64,000 nucleotides of DNA, taken from assembly GCF_020169515.1 (NCBI RefSeq), contig NZ_JAHMHW010000001.1:558001-622000 (forward strand), in the 5' to 3' direction. A program made the position numbers and the translations under genes. This DNA comes from Paenibacillus vietnamensis (GTDB taxonomy: Bacteria; Bacillota; Bacilli; Paenibacillales; Paenibacillaceae). Below the pieces are notes generated by a model that saw only the letters and a list, made by a program, of their open reading frames with translations, was not told the DNA's origin and ran no database searches. Shown in pieces: positions 34,025 through 42,114 of this stretch; within the stretch, counting starts at the first letter, position 1; each line of letters starts with the position of its first letter.

Positions 34025-34618
34025 GTGAATCAATTTTCGCAGCAGTCGGGTAATTTCCAAGGCCAACAGAGCTTTTTGAATCAAGGAAACCAATTCCAGC
34101 CTACAGGGTTCGTGCAATCGCACTACCAAGGCCAGCTCAGCCAACCGACTTTTGGCAGACAAACAAATTCGATTGTTTCTAACCAACCAAGCGGATATCA
34201 ATCTTCGTTTAGCCAAGGTGCTCAGCATTTCGCCCCTTCGAGCTATTCGATGATCTCCAATGCCGGTTTGAATCAATCCTACACGTCGCATCAGCCCGTT
34301 CAAAGCCATGCCGCTTCGCCTGCCACTGCTTTCGGAAGCGTAGGCCCAGTCATCTCGCATGTCGGATACCAAGCCGGTCCGGATAACAGCCGTTCGTTCT
34401 ATCAGCCTTCGGCTTCGCAATTCGCTCAGTCCACGATCGCTCAGCAAGGAGCATTCGGTCAAGGGATGGGTCAAAGCTCCTACGGCCCTACTCCGACACA
34501 TTCGTATACGAACTCCGCGCATCCGGTATACGATGCGACTAACGCGTATCAGCAATCCGGTCCGGTCATCTCCCATGTAGGCTGGCAATCCAGCCAGGGG
34601 ACTGGCAACTACCGTTAA
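34025..34618 (+). CDS. Low-complexity Gln/Ser-rich protein with GPVISHVG repeats
   Basis: Not recognised, 197 aa. GTG 34025 lies 8 bases after AAGGAGG. The chain is rich in Gln, Ser, Asn and Tyr and has almost no charged residues. GPVISHVGYQAG (about residues 107-118) recurs near the end as GPVISHVGWQSS, and shorter S-Q-x-G-Q blocks occur in between. There is no signal peptide. The composition recalls spore coat or matrix proteins of spore-formers; that is an inference only. A terminator follows. Confidence 0.6.
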   Translation: MNQFSQQSGNFQGQQSFLNQGNQFQPTGFVQSHYQGQLSQPTFGRQTNSIVSNQPSGYQSSFSQGAQHFAPSSYSMISNAGLNQSYTSHQPVQSHAASPATAFGSVGPVISHVGYQAGPDNSRSFYQPSASQFAQSTIAQQGAFGQGMGQSSYGPTPTHSYTNSAHPVYDATNAYQQSGPVISHVGWQSSQGTGNYR

Positions 34619-34652
34619 TCGAATTAATTGAACGGAAAGAATCATCAACATT

Positions 34653-34678
34653 CGGCGGGCCTTTCGGCTCGCCGTTTT
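34653..34678 (+). terminator. Terminator after GPVISHVG-repeat gene
   Basis: CGGCGGGCC pairs with GGCTCGCCG around TTTC, followed by TTTT; short stem. Confidence 0.65.
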
Positions 34679-34681
34679 ACT

Positions 34682-34710
34682 TTGACAAAATTCGCACAAA
34701 CGCTTAACAT
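34682..34710 (+). promoter_or_regulatory. Promoter of the PTS operon
   Basis: TTGACA, 17 bases, TAACAT; 26 bases before the ATG. A strong -35 and a fair -10. Confidence 0.65.
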
Positions 34711-34736
34711 CGAAGTAGATGAAGGGGAGGTGTGAA

Positions 34737-36623
34737 ATGATCTTCATAGGAAGCCTGCAGCAGCTCGGAAGGGCTTTCATGCTGCCAATGATCGTGCTTC
34801 CCGGCGCGGCTATTTTTTTGAGCTTAAGCAAGCTGCCTTGGCATCTGATCGGACTGCCGGGAATGGAAGGATATTTGATTGCGGCAAGCGAAACGATATT
34901 TACGTTTCTGCCTTACATATTCGCATTGGGCATTTCGCTAGGCTTGACGGGGAATGCCCTTTCCGCCGGGATGGCGGCGCTGGTCGGCATGATTATTTAC
35001 AGCGGCATTACCGGCGCTTCGGCTGCGTCGATCGAGCCGACGGTTTTTATCGGAACGATCATCGGAATCTTAGCCGGCATGAGCCACGAACGGTTTAAAA
35101 ATTTGAGGCTGCCCGAGTACATTCAATTTTTCGGGGGGCCGAGATTTGTGCCGCTGTTCATGAGCTTCGTATCGCTGCTGTTCTCGATCGGCATGGTCAA
35201 GCTTGCTCCCTATTTGCAGCATACGCTGATTGAACTCGGGAACATCGTTGCTTCCGGCGGAGGTTTCGGCGTCTTTTTATACGGCTTCGTTCACCGGATT
35301 TTGGTCGTTTTCGGCCTGCATCATCTGGTCAGCCACGTCTTCTGGTTTCAGATCGGCGGGTACGAAACGGCGGGAGGAAGCATGGTGTACGGCGATTTGC
35401 CGCGCTTTTTCGCCGGCGACCCGACTGCAGGCGTATTTATGGCCGGGCTGTATCCGACGATGATGTTCGCGCTGCCTGCCATCGCCTTCGCCATTATTCA
35501 CGAGGCGCGCGAGGACTTGAAGCCGAAAATCCGCAAAACGTTTCTGTACGCAGCGCTCGCTTCATTCTTAACCGGCGTGACGGAACCGGTCGAATTTGCA
35601 TTCCTGTTCGTGGCTCCTTACTTATATGTCGTACATGCCATATTATCCGGCATCATTATGTGGGTGACGTACGAACTAGGCATCAAGCACGGCTTTTCTT
35701 TTTCCGCAGGGGCGATCGATTTTGTCATTAACGAGCATTTGGCTACGAGAGGCTGGCTGATTATCCCGATCGGCGTTGTCGTAGGTCTCATCTACTACTT
35801 TTTGTTCCGCTGGGCAATCAGGCGGTTCCGTATACCGACGCCTGGGCGCGAAGAGGGATCGCAGCTCGACGAGTGGGCGGGCGACATTCCGTACCGGGCT
35901 CCGCTGATTCTGCAAGCGATCGGAGGCAAGCAGAATATCGTTCGGATGGAATCCTGCATTACCCGCTTGAGGCTGAAGATTTCGAACGAGAAGCTTCTCG
36001 ATATTAACGCCCTCCGCAATCTGGGCGCAGCAGGAGTCATCAAGCTGGGCGGCGGGCATGTGCAGGTCGTGTTCGGCACCTATTCCGAGCTGATCCGCGA
36101 GGAAATGCTCAAGTCGATCCAGCGCGATCAAGCCCAGGTGCTGTTCCATTCCCCGATGCAGGGAAGAATGATTCCGCTCGAGGAAGTGCCGGATCCGATC
36201 TTCGCCGGCAAGCTTGTGGGCCAAGGCGTCGCGTTTATCCCGGATAGAGGAGAGCTCGTTTCACCTGTTAAAGGAAAGGTTATCCATATTTATCCGACGA
36301 TGCACGCGATCGGCATTTTAACTCCGGAAGGGCTTGAGGTGCTGCTTCATATAGGCATCGATACCTCGAAGCTGCTCGGAAAGTCGTATTTCAATGCAGT
36401 GGTTAAGGAAGGCGACGAGGTGACTCCGGGCATGCTGCTTATCCGGTTTGACTTGCAGCGCGTAAGAAGAGAGAGCAAGTCGCTGGCTACGCCGATGGTC
36501 ATCACGAATTCCGATCTTGTACATTCATGGAGGTACGCTCCGTTCAAGGCAGTGAAGAAAGGACAGTCCTCAGTCATGTCGGTTGTGCTTAAAGAGAGAA
36601 ATGGTGGAGGGGAAACGCAATGA
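34737..36623 (+). CDS. PTS sugar permease EIICBA (glucose/GlcNAc family)
   Basis: Imports and phosphorylates a sugar with PEP-derived phosphate; 628 aa in one chain. EIIC spans about residues 1-370 with 8 or more membrane segments and the sugar motif LTGVTEPVEFAFLFVAPYLY. EIIB follows with phospho-Cys about 406 in MESCITRLRL. EIIA follows with HSPMQGRMIPLEEVPD and the phospho-His about 538 in EVLLHIGIDT. Glucose and N-acetylglucosamine are both possible substrates. ATG 34737 has GGGGAGG upstream and replaces an extended start at 34719. The stop overlaps ptsI (ATGA). Confidence 0.88.
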   Translation: MIFIGSLQQLGRAFMLPMIVLPGAAIFLSLSKLPWHLIGLPGMEGYLIAASETIFTFLPYIFALGISLGLTGNALSAGMAALVGMIIYSGITGASAASIEPTVFIGTIIGILAGMSHERFKNLRLPEYIQFFGGPRFVPLFMSFVSLLFSIGMVKLAPYLQHTLIELGNIVASGGGFGVFLYGFVHRILVVFGLHHLVSHVFWFQIGGYETAGGSMVYGDLPRFFAGDPTAGVFMAGLYPTMMFALPAIAFAIIHEAREDLKPKIRKTFLYAALASFLTGVTEPVEFAFLFVAPYLYVVHAILSGIIMWVTYELGIKHGFSFSAGAIDFVINEHLATRGWLIIPIGVVVGLIYYFLFRWAIRRFRIPTPGREEGSQLDEWAGDIPYRAPLILQAIGGKQNIVRMESCITRLRLKISNEKLLDINALRNLGAAGVIKLGGGHVQVVFGTYSELIREEMLKSIQRDQAQVLFHSPMQGRMIPLEEVPDPIFAGKLVGQGVAFIPDRGELVSPVKGKVIHIYPTMHAIGILTPEGLEVLLHIGIDTSKLLGKSYFNAVVKEGDEVTPGMLLIRFDLQRVRRESKSLATPMVITNSDLVHSWRYAPFKAVKKGQSSVMSVVLKERNGGGETQ

Positions 36624-38362
36624 TTCAAGGAATAGGAGCGTCAGCAGGCATCGCGATCGGTAGAACGTTCGTGCTGCCGAACTGGGAATGGGAGCTGCCG
36701 GAGCAAAAAATCGACGTAGCGGACTTTGCCCGCGAATTCGAGCGCGTCTATGAGGGCATCCGCACCTCGAAGTCGGAGATCGAGCAGATCAAGGACGAGC
36801 TTCGGGATGTCGTCGGCTCCGAGGAGACTCATATTTTCGATGCTCATCTCGCCATTTTGGACGATCCTGTATTCATGAACGAAATTCAAGGCATCATTCA
36901 ACGGCAGTACAAAGCGGCGGAAGTGGCGGTAAAAGAAGCGATCGACCATTTTGTGACGATGTTTGACCTGCTCGACGATGAATATATGAAGGAACGCGCA
37001 CTTGATATCAAGGACGTCGGCAACCGGCTGCTTAAGCATCTGCTTGGCGCTCCCGAAATTACGCTGCCTTCGGATACGCAGCCGTTTATTCTAATCGCCA
37101 AGGAGCTTTCCCCGTCCCAGCTGGCCAATATTAATCCGAAGCATGTGCTTGGAATCGTGACGCTGGCGGGCAGCACGACCTCCCATTCGGCGATCATGGC
37201 GCGCGCGCTCGGCATTCCGCTGGTCGTCGGCATTGAGAATAAGCTGGACGAGGCGATTATGACCGGCCAGTCCATTGTCATCGATGGAAGCGACGGTTCG
37301 GTCTACATCGATCCCAGCAAGGAAATCGTCGAGCAATATTCGCGGCTGCACACCGAGCAAGTCGAAGCGAAGCGGGAACTGCAGCGGATCGCCGACCGCA
37401 AGCCGGTTACGCCGGACGGCAAAACGCTGGAGCTAGCCGCCAATATCAGCTCGTTCAAGGAGCTTGAAATTGCGTTGTCGAGCGGCGCGCACGGGGTCGG
37501 CCTGTTCCGTACCGAATTTCTGTATATGGACCGTAACCGGTTTCCGCTTGAGGATGAGCAGTTCGACGTCTACAAGAGCGTAGCAGAGAAGCTTGGCGGC
37601 GAGCCGCTCGTCATCCGTACGCTCGATGTAGGCGGAGACAAGCAGCTGGATTATTTCGAGCTTCCCGAAGAGGACAATCCGTTTCTCGGCTACCGGGCGA
37701 TCCGTATATCGCTTGACCGCCAGGATTTGTTCAAAACGCAGCTGCGCGCCATTTTGCGGGCGAGCTGCTACGGTCAAGTGAAGCTGATGTATCCGCTGAT
37801 TTCCTCGGTCGATGAGATTAGAGCGGCTAACGCCATTCTGGAAGAGGCGAAGAGGGAGCTTGAAGCGGCAGGCATTCCTTACGACAAAGGAATGAAAATC
37901 GGGGTGATGATCGAGGTTCCCGCCGCGGTCATAATTGCCGACTTGCTGGCGCAGGAAGTTGATTTTTTCAGTATCGGAACGAATGATCTCGTTCAGTTCA
38001 CGCTTGCGGTCGACCGGATGAACGAGGAAATATCCCATTTGTACGAGCCCTATCATCCGGCGCTGCTGCGGATGCTCAAAATGACCGTCGATGCTGCTAA
38101 GCGTCACGGGATTACGGTCGGAGTTTGCGGAGAGCTCGCCGGAGATCTAAGGGCGCTGCCGCTTTGGCTGAGCCTCGATGTCGAGGAGCTGAGCATGTCC
38201 TCGCATTCGATTTTGCAGGTGAAGGAACGGCTGCTCTGCACGTCGCAGAAGGAAAGCAAAGCGGTATGCGAACAGCTTTATCAGTGCCGGACAAGCTCCG
38301 AGATTATATCGATTTTGGAAAATTTTACGGCGCGTATGAACGAAAAAACAGCGAATGGTTAA
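36620..38362 (+). CDS. ptsI: PTS enzyme I (PEP-protein phosphotransferase)
   Basis: First phosphate carrier of the PTS, cytosolic, 580 aa, moving phosphate from PEP to HPr. The phospho-His is about residue 189 in STTSHSAIMARALGIP; the PEP-binding barrel holds GLFRTEFLYMDR, EEDNPFLGYRAIR, MIEVPAA and FFSIGTNDLVQF. Its ATG overlaps the EIICBA stop, so the two are translated together. ptsH (HPr), usual next to ptsI in Bacilli, is not here. The 3' end overlaps the facing DJ-1 gene by 4 bases. Confidence 0.93.
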   Translation: MIQGIGASAGIAIGRTFVLPNWEWELPEQKIDVADFAREFERVYEGIRTSKSEIEQIKDELRDVVGSEETHIFDAHLAILDDPVFMNEIQGIIQRQYKAAEVAVKEAIDHFVTMFDLLDDEYMKERALDIKDVGNRLLKHLLGAPEITLPSDTQPFILIAKELSPSQLANINPKHVLGIVTLAGSTTSHSAIMARALGIPLVVGIENKLDEAIMTGQSIVIDGSDGSVYIDPSKEIVEQYSRLHTEQVEAKRELQRIADRKPVTPDGKTLELAANISSFKELEIALSSGAHGVGLFRTEFLYMDRNRFPLEDEQFDVYKSVAEKLGGEPLVIRTLDVGGDKQLDYFELPEEDNPFLGYRAIRISLDRQDLFKTQLRAILRASCYGQVKLMYPLISSVDEIRAANAILEEAKRELEAAGIPYDKGMKIGVMIEVPAAVIIADLLAQEVDFFSIGTNDLVQFTLAVDRMNEEISHLYEPYHPALLRMLKMTVDAAKRHGITVGVCGELAGDLRALPLWLSLDVEELSMSSHSILQVKERLLCTSQKESKAVCEQLYQCRTSSEIISILENFTARMNEKTANG

Positions 38363-38889
38363 ACCATTCGCTGTTCCAATGCCTCGACGAAAGCTTTGGC
38401 GTACGGAGGAAGATCCGGCGGTCTGCGTGCGGAAATGATATTTCCGTCAACGACGACGGCTTCATCGAACCAGGTGGCGCCGGCATTTTCCATGTCGTCG
38501 CGGATGCCCGGTGTGGACGTAACTTTACGCCCCTCCAATATTTTAGCCGAAATGAGCACCCAGCCTGCATGGCAGATTTGGCCGATCGGTTTGTCAGCCT
38601 CGTTCAGCTCTCTGACCAGCTGCAGCACCTTCGGATACCGGCGAAGCTTGTCCGGCGCCCAGCCGCCAGGGACCAGCAGGCCGATAATGTCCTCGCTGTT
38701 CACTTCATCGAAGGATAAGTCGGCAACCGCAGGCACGCCGTATTTGCCGATATGCGTTTTTCCTTTTTCGGGACCTGCGTACAGGACGGTAGCCCCGGCC
38801 TCACGGACGCGGTATACCGGATACCATAGCTCCAAATCCTCAAATTCGTCGTCGAGCAAGCAGATGACGGTTTTGTTTTGTAAAGTCAA
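38359..38889 (-). CDS. DJ-1/PfpI-family protein
   Basis: Class I glutamine amidotransferase-like fold, 176 aa; family members act as deglycases, proteases or chaperones, and the activity here is unproven. The nucleophile elbow is QICHAGWV with the reactive Cys, preceded by GLLVPGGWAPD, and the acid Glu lies in DDEFEDLELWYP near the N-terminus. TTG 38889 is chosen because GGGAGGG lies 5 bases before it and inside the longer GTG frame. It faces ptsI tail to tail with a 4-base overlap and no separate terminator. Confidence 0.85.
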   Translation of the reverse strand: MTLQNKTVICLLDDEFEDLELWYPVYRVREAGATVLYAGPEKGKTHIGKYGVPAVADLSFDEVNSEDIIGLLVPGGWAPDKLRRYPKVLQLVRELNEADKPIGQICHAGWVLISAKILEGRKVTSTPGIRDDMENAGATWFDEAVVVDGNIISARRPPDLPPYAKAFVEALEQRMV

Positions 38890-38941
38890 AAAATTCCCTC
38901 CCACTATGAAATGTCTCTATTATTGTATCGAAGGAGAAACG

Positions 38942-39379
38942 ATGAAGCAAACGAATAAAGCAACTTCTTTCTTTTTTTCATTCCGTGTCGTCAGATTTGT
39001 TCCCGCCGTTATCTGGATGGCCGTCATTTTTTTATTCTCCTCCCGAACCGGCGACGAAATGAATACGCTGCTTCCTTTTTTTCAAAAGTTCTTTCCTTTT
39101 ATGAACGACTTTAATTGGGGGCATTTCGTGTCCTATTTTATACTGGCCATAACTATCGATTACGGGATCGGCAAGCGGGCCGACCGCTTCGTGTTTAAGC
39201 TTCTCATCGTGTTATTATGCGGCTTGTACGGCGTGACGGATGAATTCCATCAATCGTTTGTGGGAGGCAGGATGCTCGATCCGCTGGATGTCCGCAACGA
39301 TATGATCGGAGCGGCGGTGTGGACCGCGGTTGCGGCCATTCCTCCGGTAAAGCGTCTATGGAGAAAATTAGCGGCATAA
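38942..39379 (+). CDS. VanZ-family membrane protein
   Basis: Small integral membrane protein, 145 aa, four predicted segments (FVPAVIWMAVIFLFSS, FVSYFILAITIDYGIG, LLIVLLCGLYGVT, IGAAVWTAVAAI). The DEFHQSFVGGRMLDPLDVRND motif, with acidic residues at the membrane face, is the VanZ signature. VanZ lowers teicoplanin sensitivity in enterococci, but most homologues have no known role. ATG 38942 follows AAGGAG. It is divergent from the DJ-1 gene. Confidence 0.88.
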   Translation: MKQTNKATSFFFSFRVVRFVPAVIWMAVIFLFSSRTGDEMNTLLPFFQKFFPFMNDFNWGHFVSYFILAITIDYGIGKRADRFVFKLLIVLLCGLYGVTDEFHQSFVGGRMLDPLDVRNDMIGAAVWTAVAAIPPVKRLWRKLAA

Positions 39380-39439
39380 GGCTGAAAATACTGCCTAAAG
39401 TTTAATTTCAGTAGTAAAAATTACATAGAGGACGGAAGC

Positions 39440-39465
39440 AGGAGTTTTTGCAAAAAAGGTCGAAT
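39440..39465 (+). promoter_or_regulatory. Possible sigma-H promoter
   Basis: AGGAGTT, 14 bases, CGAAT. This agrees with the Bacillus sigma-H pattern AGGAxxT-N14-HGAAT. It precedes the zinc-ribbon gene. Confidence 0.5.
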
Positions 39466-39534
39466 AATCTATTTATAAAAACTCTGAAAGCAATGTTCAG
39501 CGACATTTGCTGCTAGATGAAGGAGTGGACCATT

Positions 39535-39948
39535 TTGCAAAAGAGGTGTCATTGTGGTGACATCATGAAGATGAAGCTGCGCACAGTGATTTATTCGGGA
39601 AAGGTGGAGATCGATAACGTCCCGATTTTCTCCTGCCCTACCTGCAATAAAAGCGAAGTTTTCCCTGAAGTTAAGCCCGATTTGACCGGATTGATCGCCC
39701 AGCTTGGTGCGCAGCCGGATAAACAGACGTTATTGTTCAATGAATGCAACGAATGGGCTGACTTGCTGGTAGAGGCCAAAGCGGAAAAGAGGCAGACCGA
39801 CCAAAACGCGGTCGAGCAGATGATCGATCACCGGATCAACAAGCTGCTGGATTTGTATTTGCTGGCCAAATCGTTAAACGACGAAGCTTGGATTACGGAT
39901 ATTAATAAAAGGCTGGAGCAAATTAGCCGCCGCATACTCCATACATAG
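39535..39948 (+). CDS. Zinc-ribbon protein with helical tail
   Basis: Not functionally recognised, 137 aa. The first 35 residues carry RCHCGD and SCPTCN, four Cys in two pairs, a zinc ribbon similar to YgiT-type antitoxin N-termini. The rest is helical (EWADLLVEAKAEKRQ, MIDHRINKLLDLYLLAKSLN), and no partner toxin gene is adjacent. TTG 39535 is chosen because AAGGAGTGG lies a few bases upstream and would be inside the frame if the ATG at 39517 were used. Confidence 0.6.
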   Translation: MQKRCHCGDIMKMKLRTVIYSGKVEIDNVPIFSCPTCNKSEVFPEVKPDLTGLIAQLGAQPDKQTLLFNECNEWADLLVEAKAEKRQTDQNAVEQMIDHRINKLLDLYLLAKSLNDEAWITDINKRLEQISRRILHT

Positions 39949-40024
39949 AACCCGGATTTAGCTTTCCAGTACACGATGTGTTAAGGGGGGAAGCCAAGGA
40001 TCAAAGTTGGAGTGAAGCTAAAAG

Positions 40025-40061
40025 TAAAGCCCATGGCCGCAGGCCGGGGCTTTTTGTTTTT
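40025..40061 (+). terminator. Terminator after zinc-ribbon gene
   Basis: AAAGCCC-GGCC pairs with GGCC-GGGCTTT, then TTGTTTTTTT. Confidence 0.75.
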
Positions 40062-40229
40062 TTAGCTTTATTTGTCATGAAAAAAGACAAATCGATTTTC
40101 AGACGGGGCGCAGTTTTTCCGGCAATTGCTGCTCATCTATACCGTTAAAAGGAGCTCGAAATAGCACGGGAATGATTAATGAAAAACCAATGAAAGCTCG
40201 AAACTTCAAGGTTTTTGACGTCTTTTGCT

Positions 40230-40258
40230 TTGCGTTGAGGAACCCTTTATGCTATGAT
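40230..40258 (+). promoter_or_regulatory. Promoter of ccpA
   Basis: TTGCGT, 17 bases, TATGAT. Transcription would begin about 50 bases before the GTG start. Confidence 0.55.
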
Positions 40259-40315
40259 TACGTTAATATACGGCGTACGTAAGAATAAAAATCTGAGCTA
40301 ATGGAGAGAAGCACT

Positions 40316-41320
40316 GTGACGGTAACCATTTATGATGTAGCAAGAGAAGCAGGAGTGTCGATGGCTACGGTTTCCCGGGTTGTCAACAACAATCCGAATG
40401 TGAAGCCTGCAACACGCAAGAAAGTATATGAAGCAATTGAACGGCTCGGCTATCGTCCCAATGCGGTGGCCCGCGGCCTGGCAAGCAAGAAGACGACTAC
40501 GGTTGGCGTTGTCATTCCCGATATTTCGAACGCCATTTTTGCCGAGGTAGCGCGCGGAATTGAAGATATCGCGAACATGTATCATTATAATATCATCTTG
40601 TGTAATGCCGATAAGAAGAAGGAAAAGGAGATCCGGGTCATCAATACGCTGCTGGAGAAGCAGGTTGACGGGCTGCTCTTCATGGGCGGCGCGGTCACCG
40701 AGGAGCATCTCCAAGCGTTTAAGACCGCTAACGTTCCGATCGTGCTTTGCGCGACGTCCGATGAGAGCGGACAAATTCCTTCGGTTGACATCAACCATGA
40801 AGAAGCGGCGTACGATGCGGTCAAGAAGCTGCTGGAGCAGGGGCATACCCGCATTGCAATGATCAGCGGCACGCTGCAGGATCCTTCGCTCGGCTATGCA
40901 AGATTCCAAGGCTATAAGCGCGCACTTGAATCCGAAGGCATCGCGTACGACGAAGCGCTCGTGCGGATCGGCAATTACCGCTACGAATCCGGCGCGGACG
41001 CTATGAACTATTTTATCGGATTGGACGAGCGTCCTACGGCGGTATTCTCGGCTACTGACGAGATGGCGATCGGCGCGATCCACAGCATTCAGGACTCCGG
41101 TCTTAAGGTTCCGGCGGATATTTCGGTGATCAGCGTGGATAACAGCAGGATGGCCTCTATGGTTCGGCCTCAGCTGACGGCCGTCGCACAGCCTATGTAC
41201 GATATCGGTGCGGTATCGATGCGTCTGCTTACCAAACTGATGAAGAAGGAAAACGTTGACCAGTCCAAAGTCGTGCTTCCGCATGAAATTGTTGTACGTC
41301 AATCGGTTGGGGGAAGATAG
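40316..41320 (+). CDS. ccpA: Catabolite control protein A (LacI family)
   Basis: Global carbon regulator that binds cre sites when joined to HPr-Ser46-P. The start [19 protein letters not shown] and [14 protein letters not shown] form the DNA-binding headpiece with hinge ARGLASKKT; the rest is the periplasmic-binding-like core ([27 protein letters not shown]). GTG 40316 gives 334 residues, the exact B. subtilis length; GGAGAG lies 7 bases upstream, inside the frame from ATG 40301. mtnN follows after 5 bases. A predicted target lies at acsA 4 kb away. Confidence 0.94.
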   Translation: MTVTIYDVAREAGVSMATVSRVVNNNPNVKPATRKKVYEAIERLGYRPNAVARGLASKKTTTVGVVIPDISNAIFAEVARGIEDIANMYHYNIILCNADKKKEKEIRVINTLLEKQVDGLLFMGGAVTEEHLQAFKTANVPIVLCATSDESGQIPSVDINHEEAAYDAVKKLLEQGHTRIAMISGTLQDPSLGYARFQGYKRALESEGIAYDEALVRIGNYRYESGADAMNYFIGLDERPTAVFSATDEMAIGAIHSIQDSGLKVPADISVISVDNSRMASMVRPQLTAVAQPMYDIGAVSMRLLTKLMKKENVDQSKVVLPHEIVVRQSVGGR

Positions 41321-41325
41321 GGCAG

Positions 41326-42024
41326 ATGGCTTTTACGAAAATCGGAATAATTGGCGCTATGGTGGAAGAGATTGAACTGCTGCACAAGCATGTGGACGTA
41401 ACGAGCCAGACGGTGAAAGCAGGCATCACATATTATGAAGGCAAGCTGCACGGCAAGCCGGTGATCTTCTGCAAGTCCGGCGTCGGCAAGGTGAATGCGG
41501 CGGTGTGTACGCAAATCCTGCTTGATTTGGGTGCGGATTGCGTTTTGTTTACCGGTGTGGCGGGCGCCATCGATCCGCAGCTTAACATCGGGGATATCGT
41601 CATTTCCTCCTCATGCATCCAGCACGATATGGACGTTACGCCGCTAGGCTTCGCACGCGGCACGATTCCATTTCACACGAGGTCGGAGTTTGCGGCCGAT
41701 CCCCGCTTGATCGAGCTGGCTGCCGCCGCAAGCGGCCGTCTTTTCGGAGGACGGAGCTTGACGGGGAAGGTGCTTTCCGGAGATCAGTTCATAGCCAGCC
41801 GTGACACGGTGAAGGACCTCTATGATACGTTCCAAGGGGCGTGTGCGGAGATGGAAGGCGCGTCGGTCGCACACGTCTGCGATATGAACGAAGTTCCGTT
41901 TGTCATCATCCGTTCCATGTCGGATAAAGCGGACGGTTCCGCTCATGTTAATTTCGCTGAATTTACGGTGACAGCTTCCAATCACTCCTACCAAATCATC
42001 GACGATATCGTGAAGCATATTTAA
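41326..42024 (+). CDS. mtnN: 5'-methylthioadenosine/S-adenosylhomocysteine nucleosidase
   Basis: Cleaves MTA and SAH to recover methylthioribose or SRH, so it links polyamine synthesis and methyl transfer, 232 aa. IGIIGAMVEEIE, KSGVGKVNAAVCTQIL and FTGVAGAID are the family blocks; the catalytic acid region ACAEMEGASVAHVC and MSDKADGSAHVNFAEF follow. Its ATG lies 5 bases after ccpA, with a poor ribosome site, so translation may be coupled. Polyamine supply here may involve SpeA at 16.9 kb. Confidence 0.94.
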   Translation: MAFTKIGIIGAMVEEIELLHKHVDVTSQTVKAGITYYEGKLHGKPVIFCKSGVGKVNAAVCTQILLDLGADCVLFTGVAGAIDPQLNIGDIVISSSCIQHDMDVTPLGFARGTIPFHTRSEFAADPRLIELAAAASGRLFGGRSLTGKVLSGDQFIASRDTVKDLYDTFQGACAEMEGASVAHVCDMNEVPFVIIRSMSDKADGSAHVNFAEFTVTASNHSYQIIDDIVKHI

Positions 42025-42063
42025 TAAATTTTCGAGCCCGGCTTTGTTGGGGACTTGGAACAA

Positions 42064-42114
42064 AGGACCTATAAAAAAAGAAACAGCATCGGCTGTTTCT
42101 TTTTTATAGGTCCT
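42064..42114. terminator. Long perfect inverted repeat terminator, mtnN / acuC
   Basis: AGGACCTATAAAAAAAGAAACAGC style arms pair over about 23 bp around ATCG. It sits on the acuC stop codon and can end both facing transcripts. Confidence 0.9.

Larger units (their letters stand above)
39949..40315. other. Intergenic stretch before ccpA
   Basis: Holds the terminator at 40025-40061 and the ccpA promoter at 40230-40258. An AAAAACC..GGTTTTT inverted repeat (about 40182-40216) with a long A/T-rich loop lies before the promoter. No ORF with a ribosome site was seen. Confidence 0.5.

Noticed and set aside
33937..34053. A short charged frame (HNKKGFKKDAEISRFLEDF...) before the repeat-protein gene
   Set aside because: It has no usual start codon with a ribosome site and overlaps the GTG start of the next gene; it may be a chance frame or part of an RNA stem (CTTCAAGAA / TTCTTGAG).
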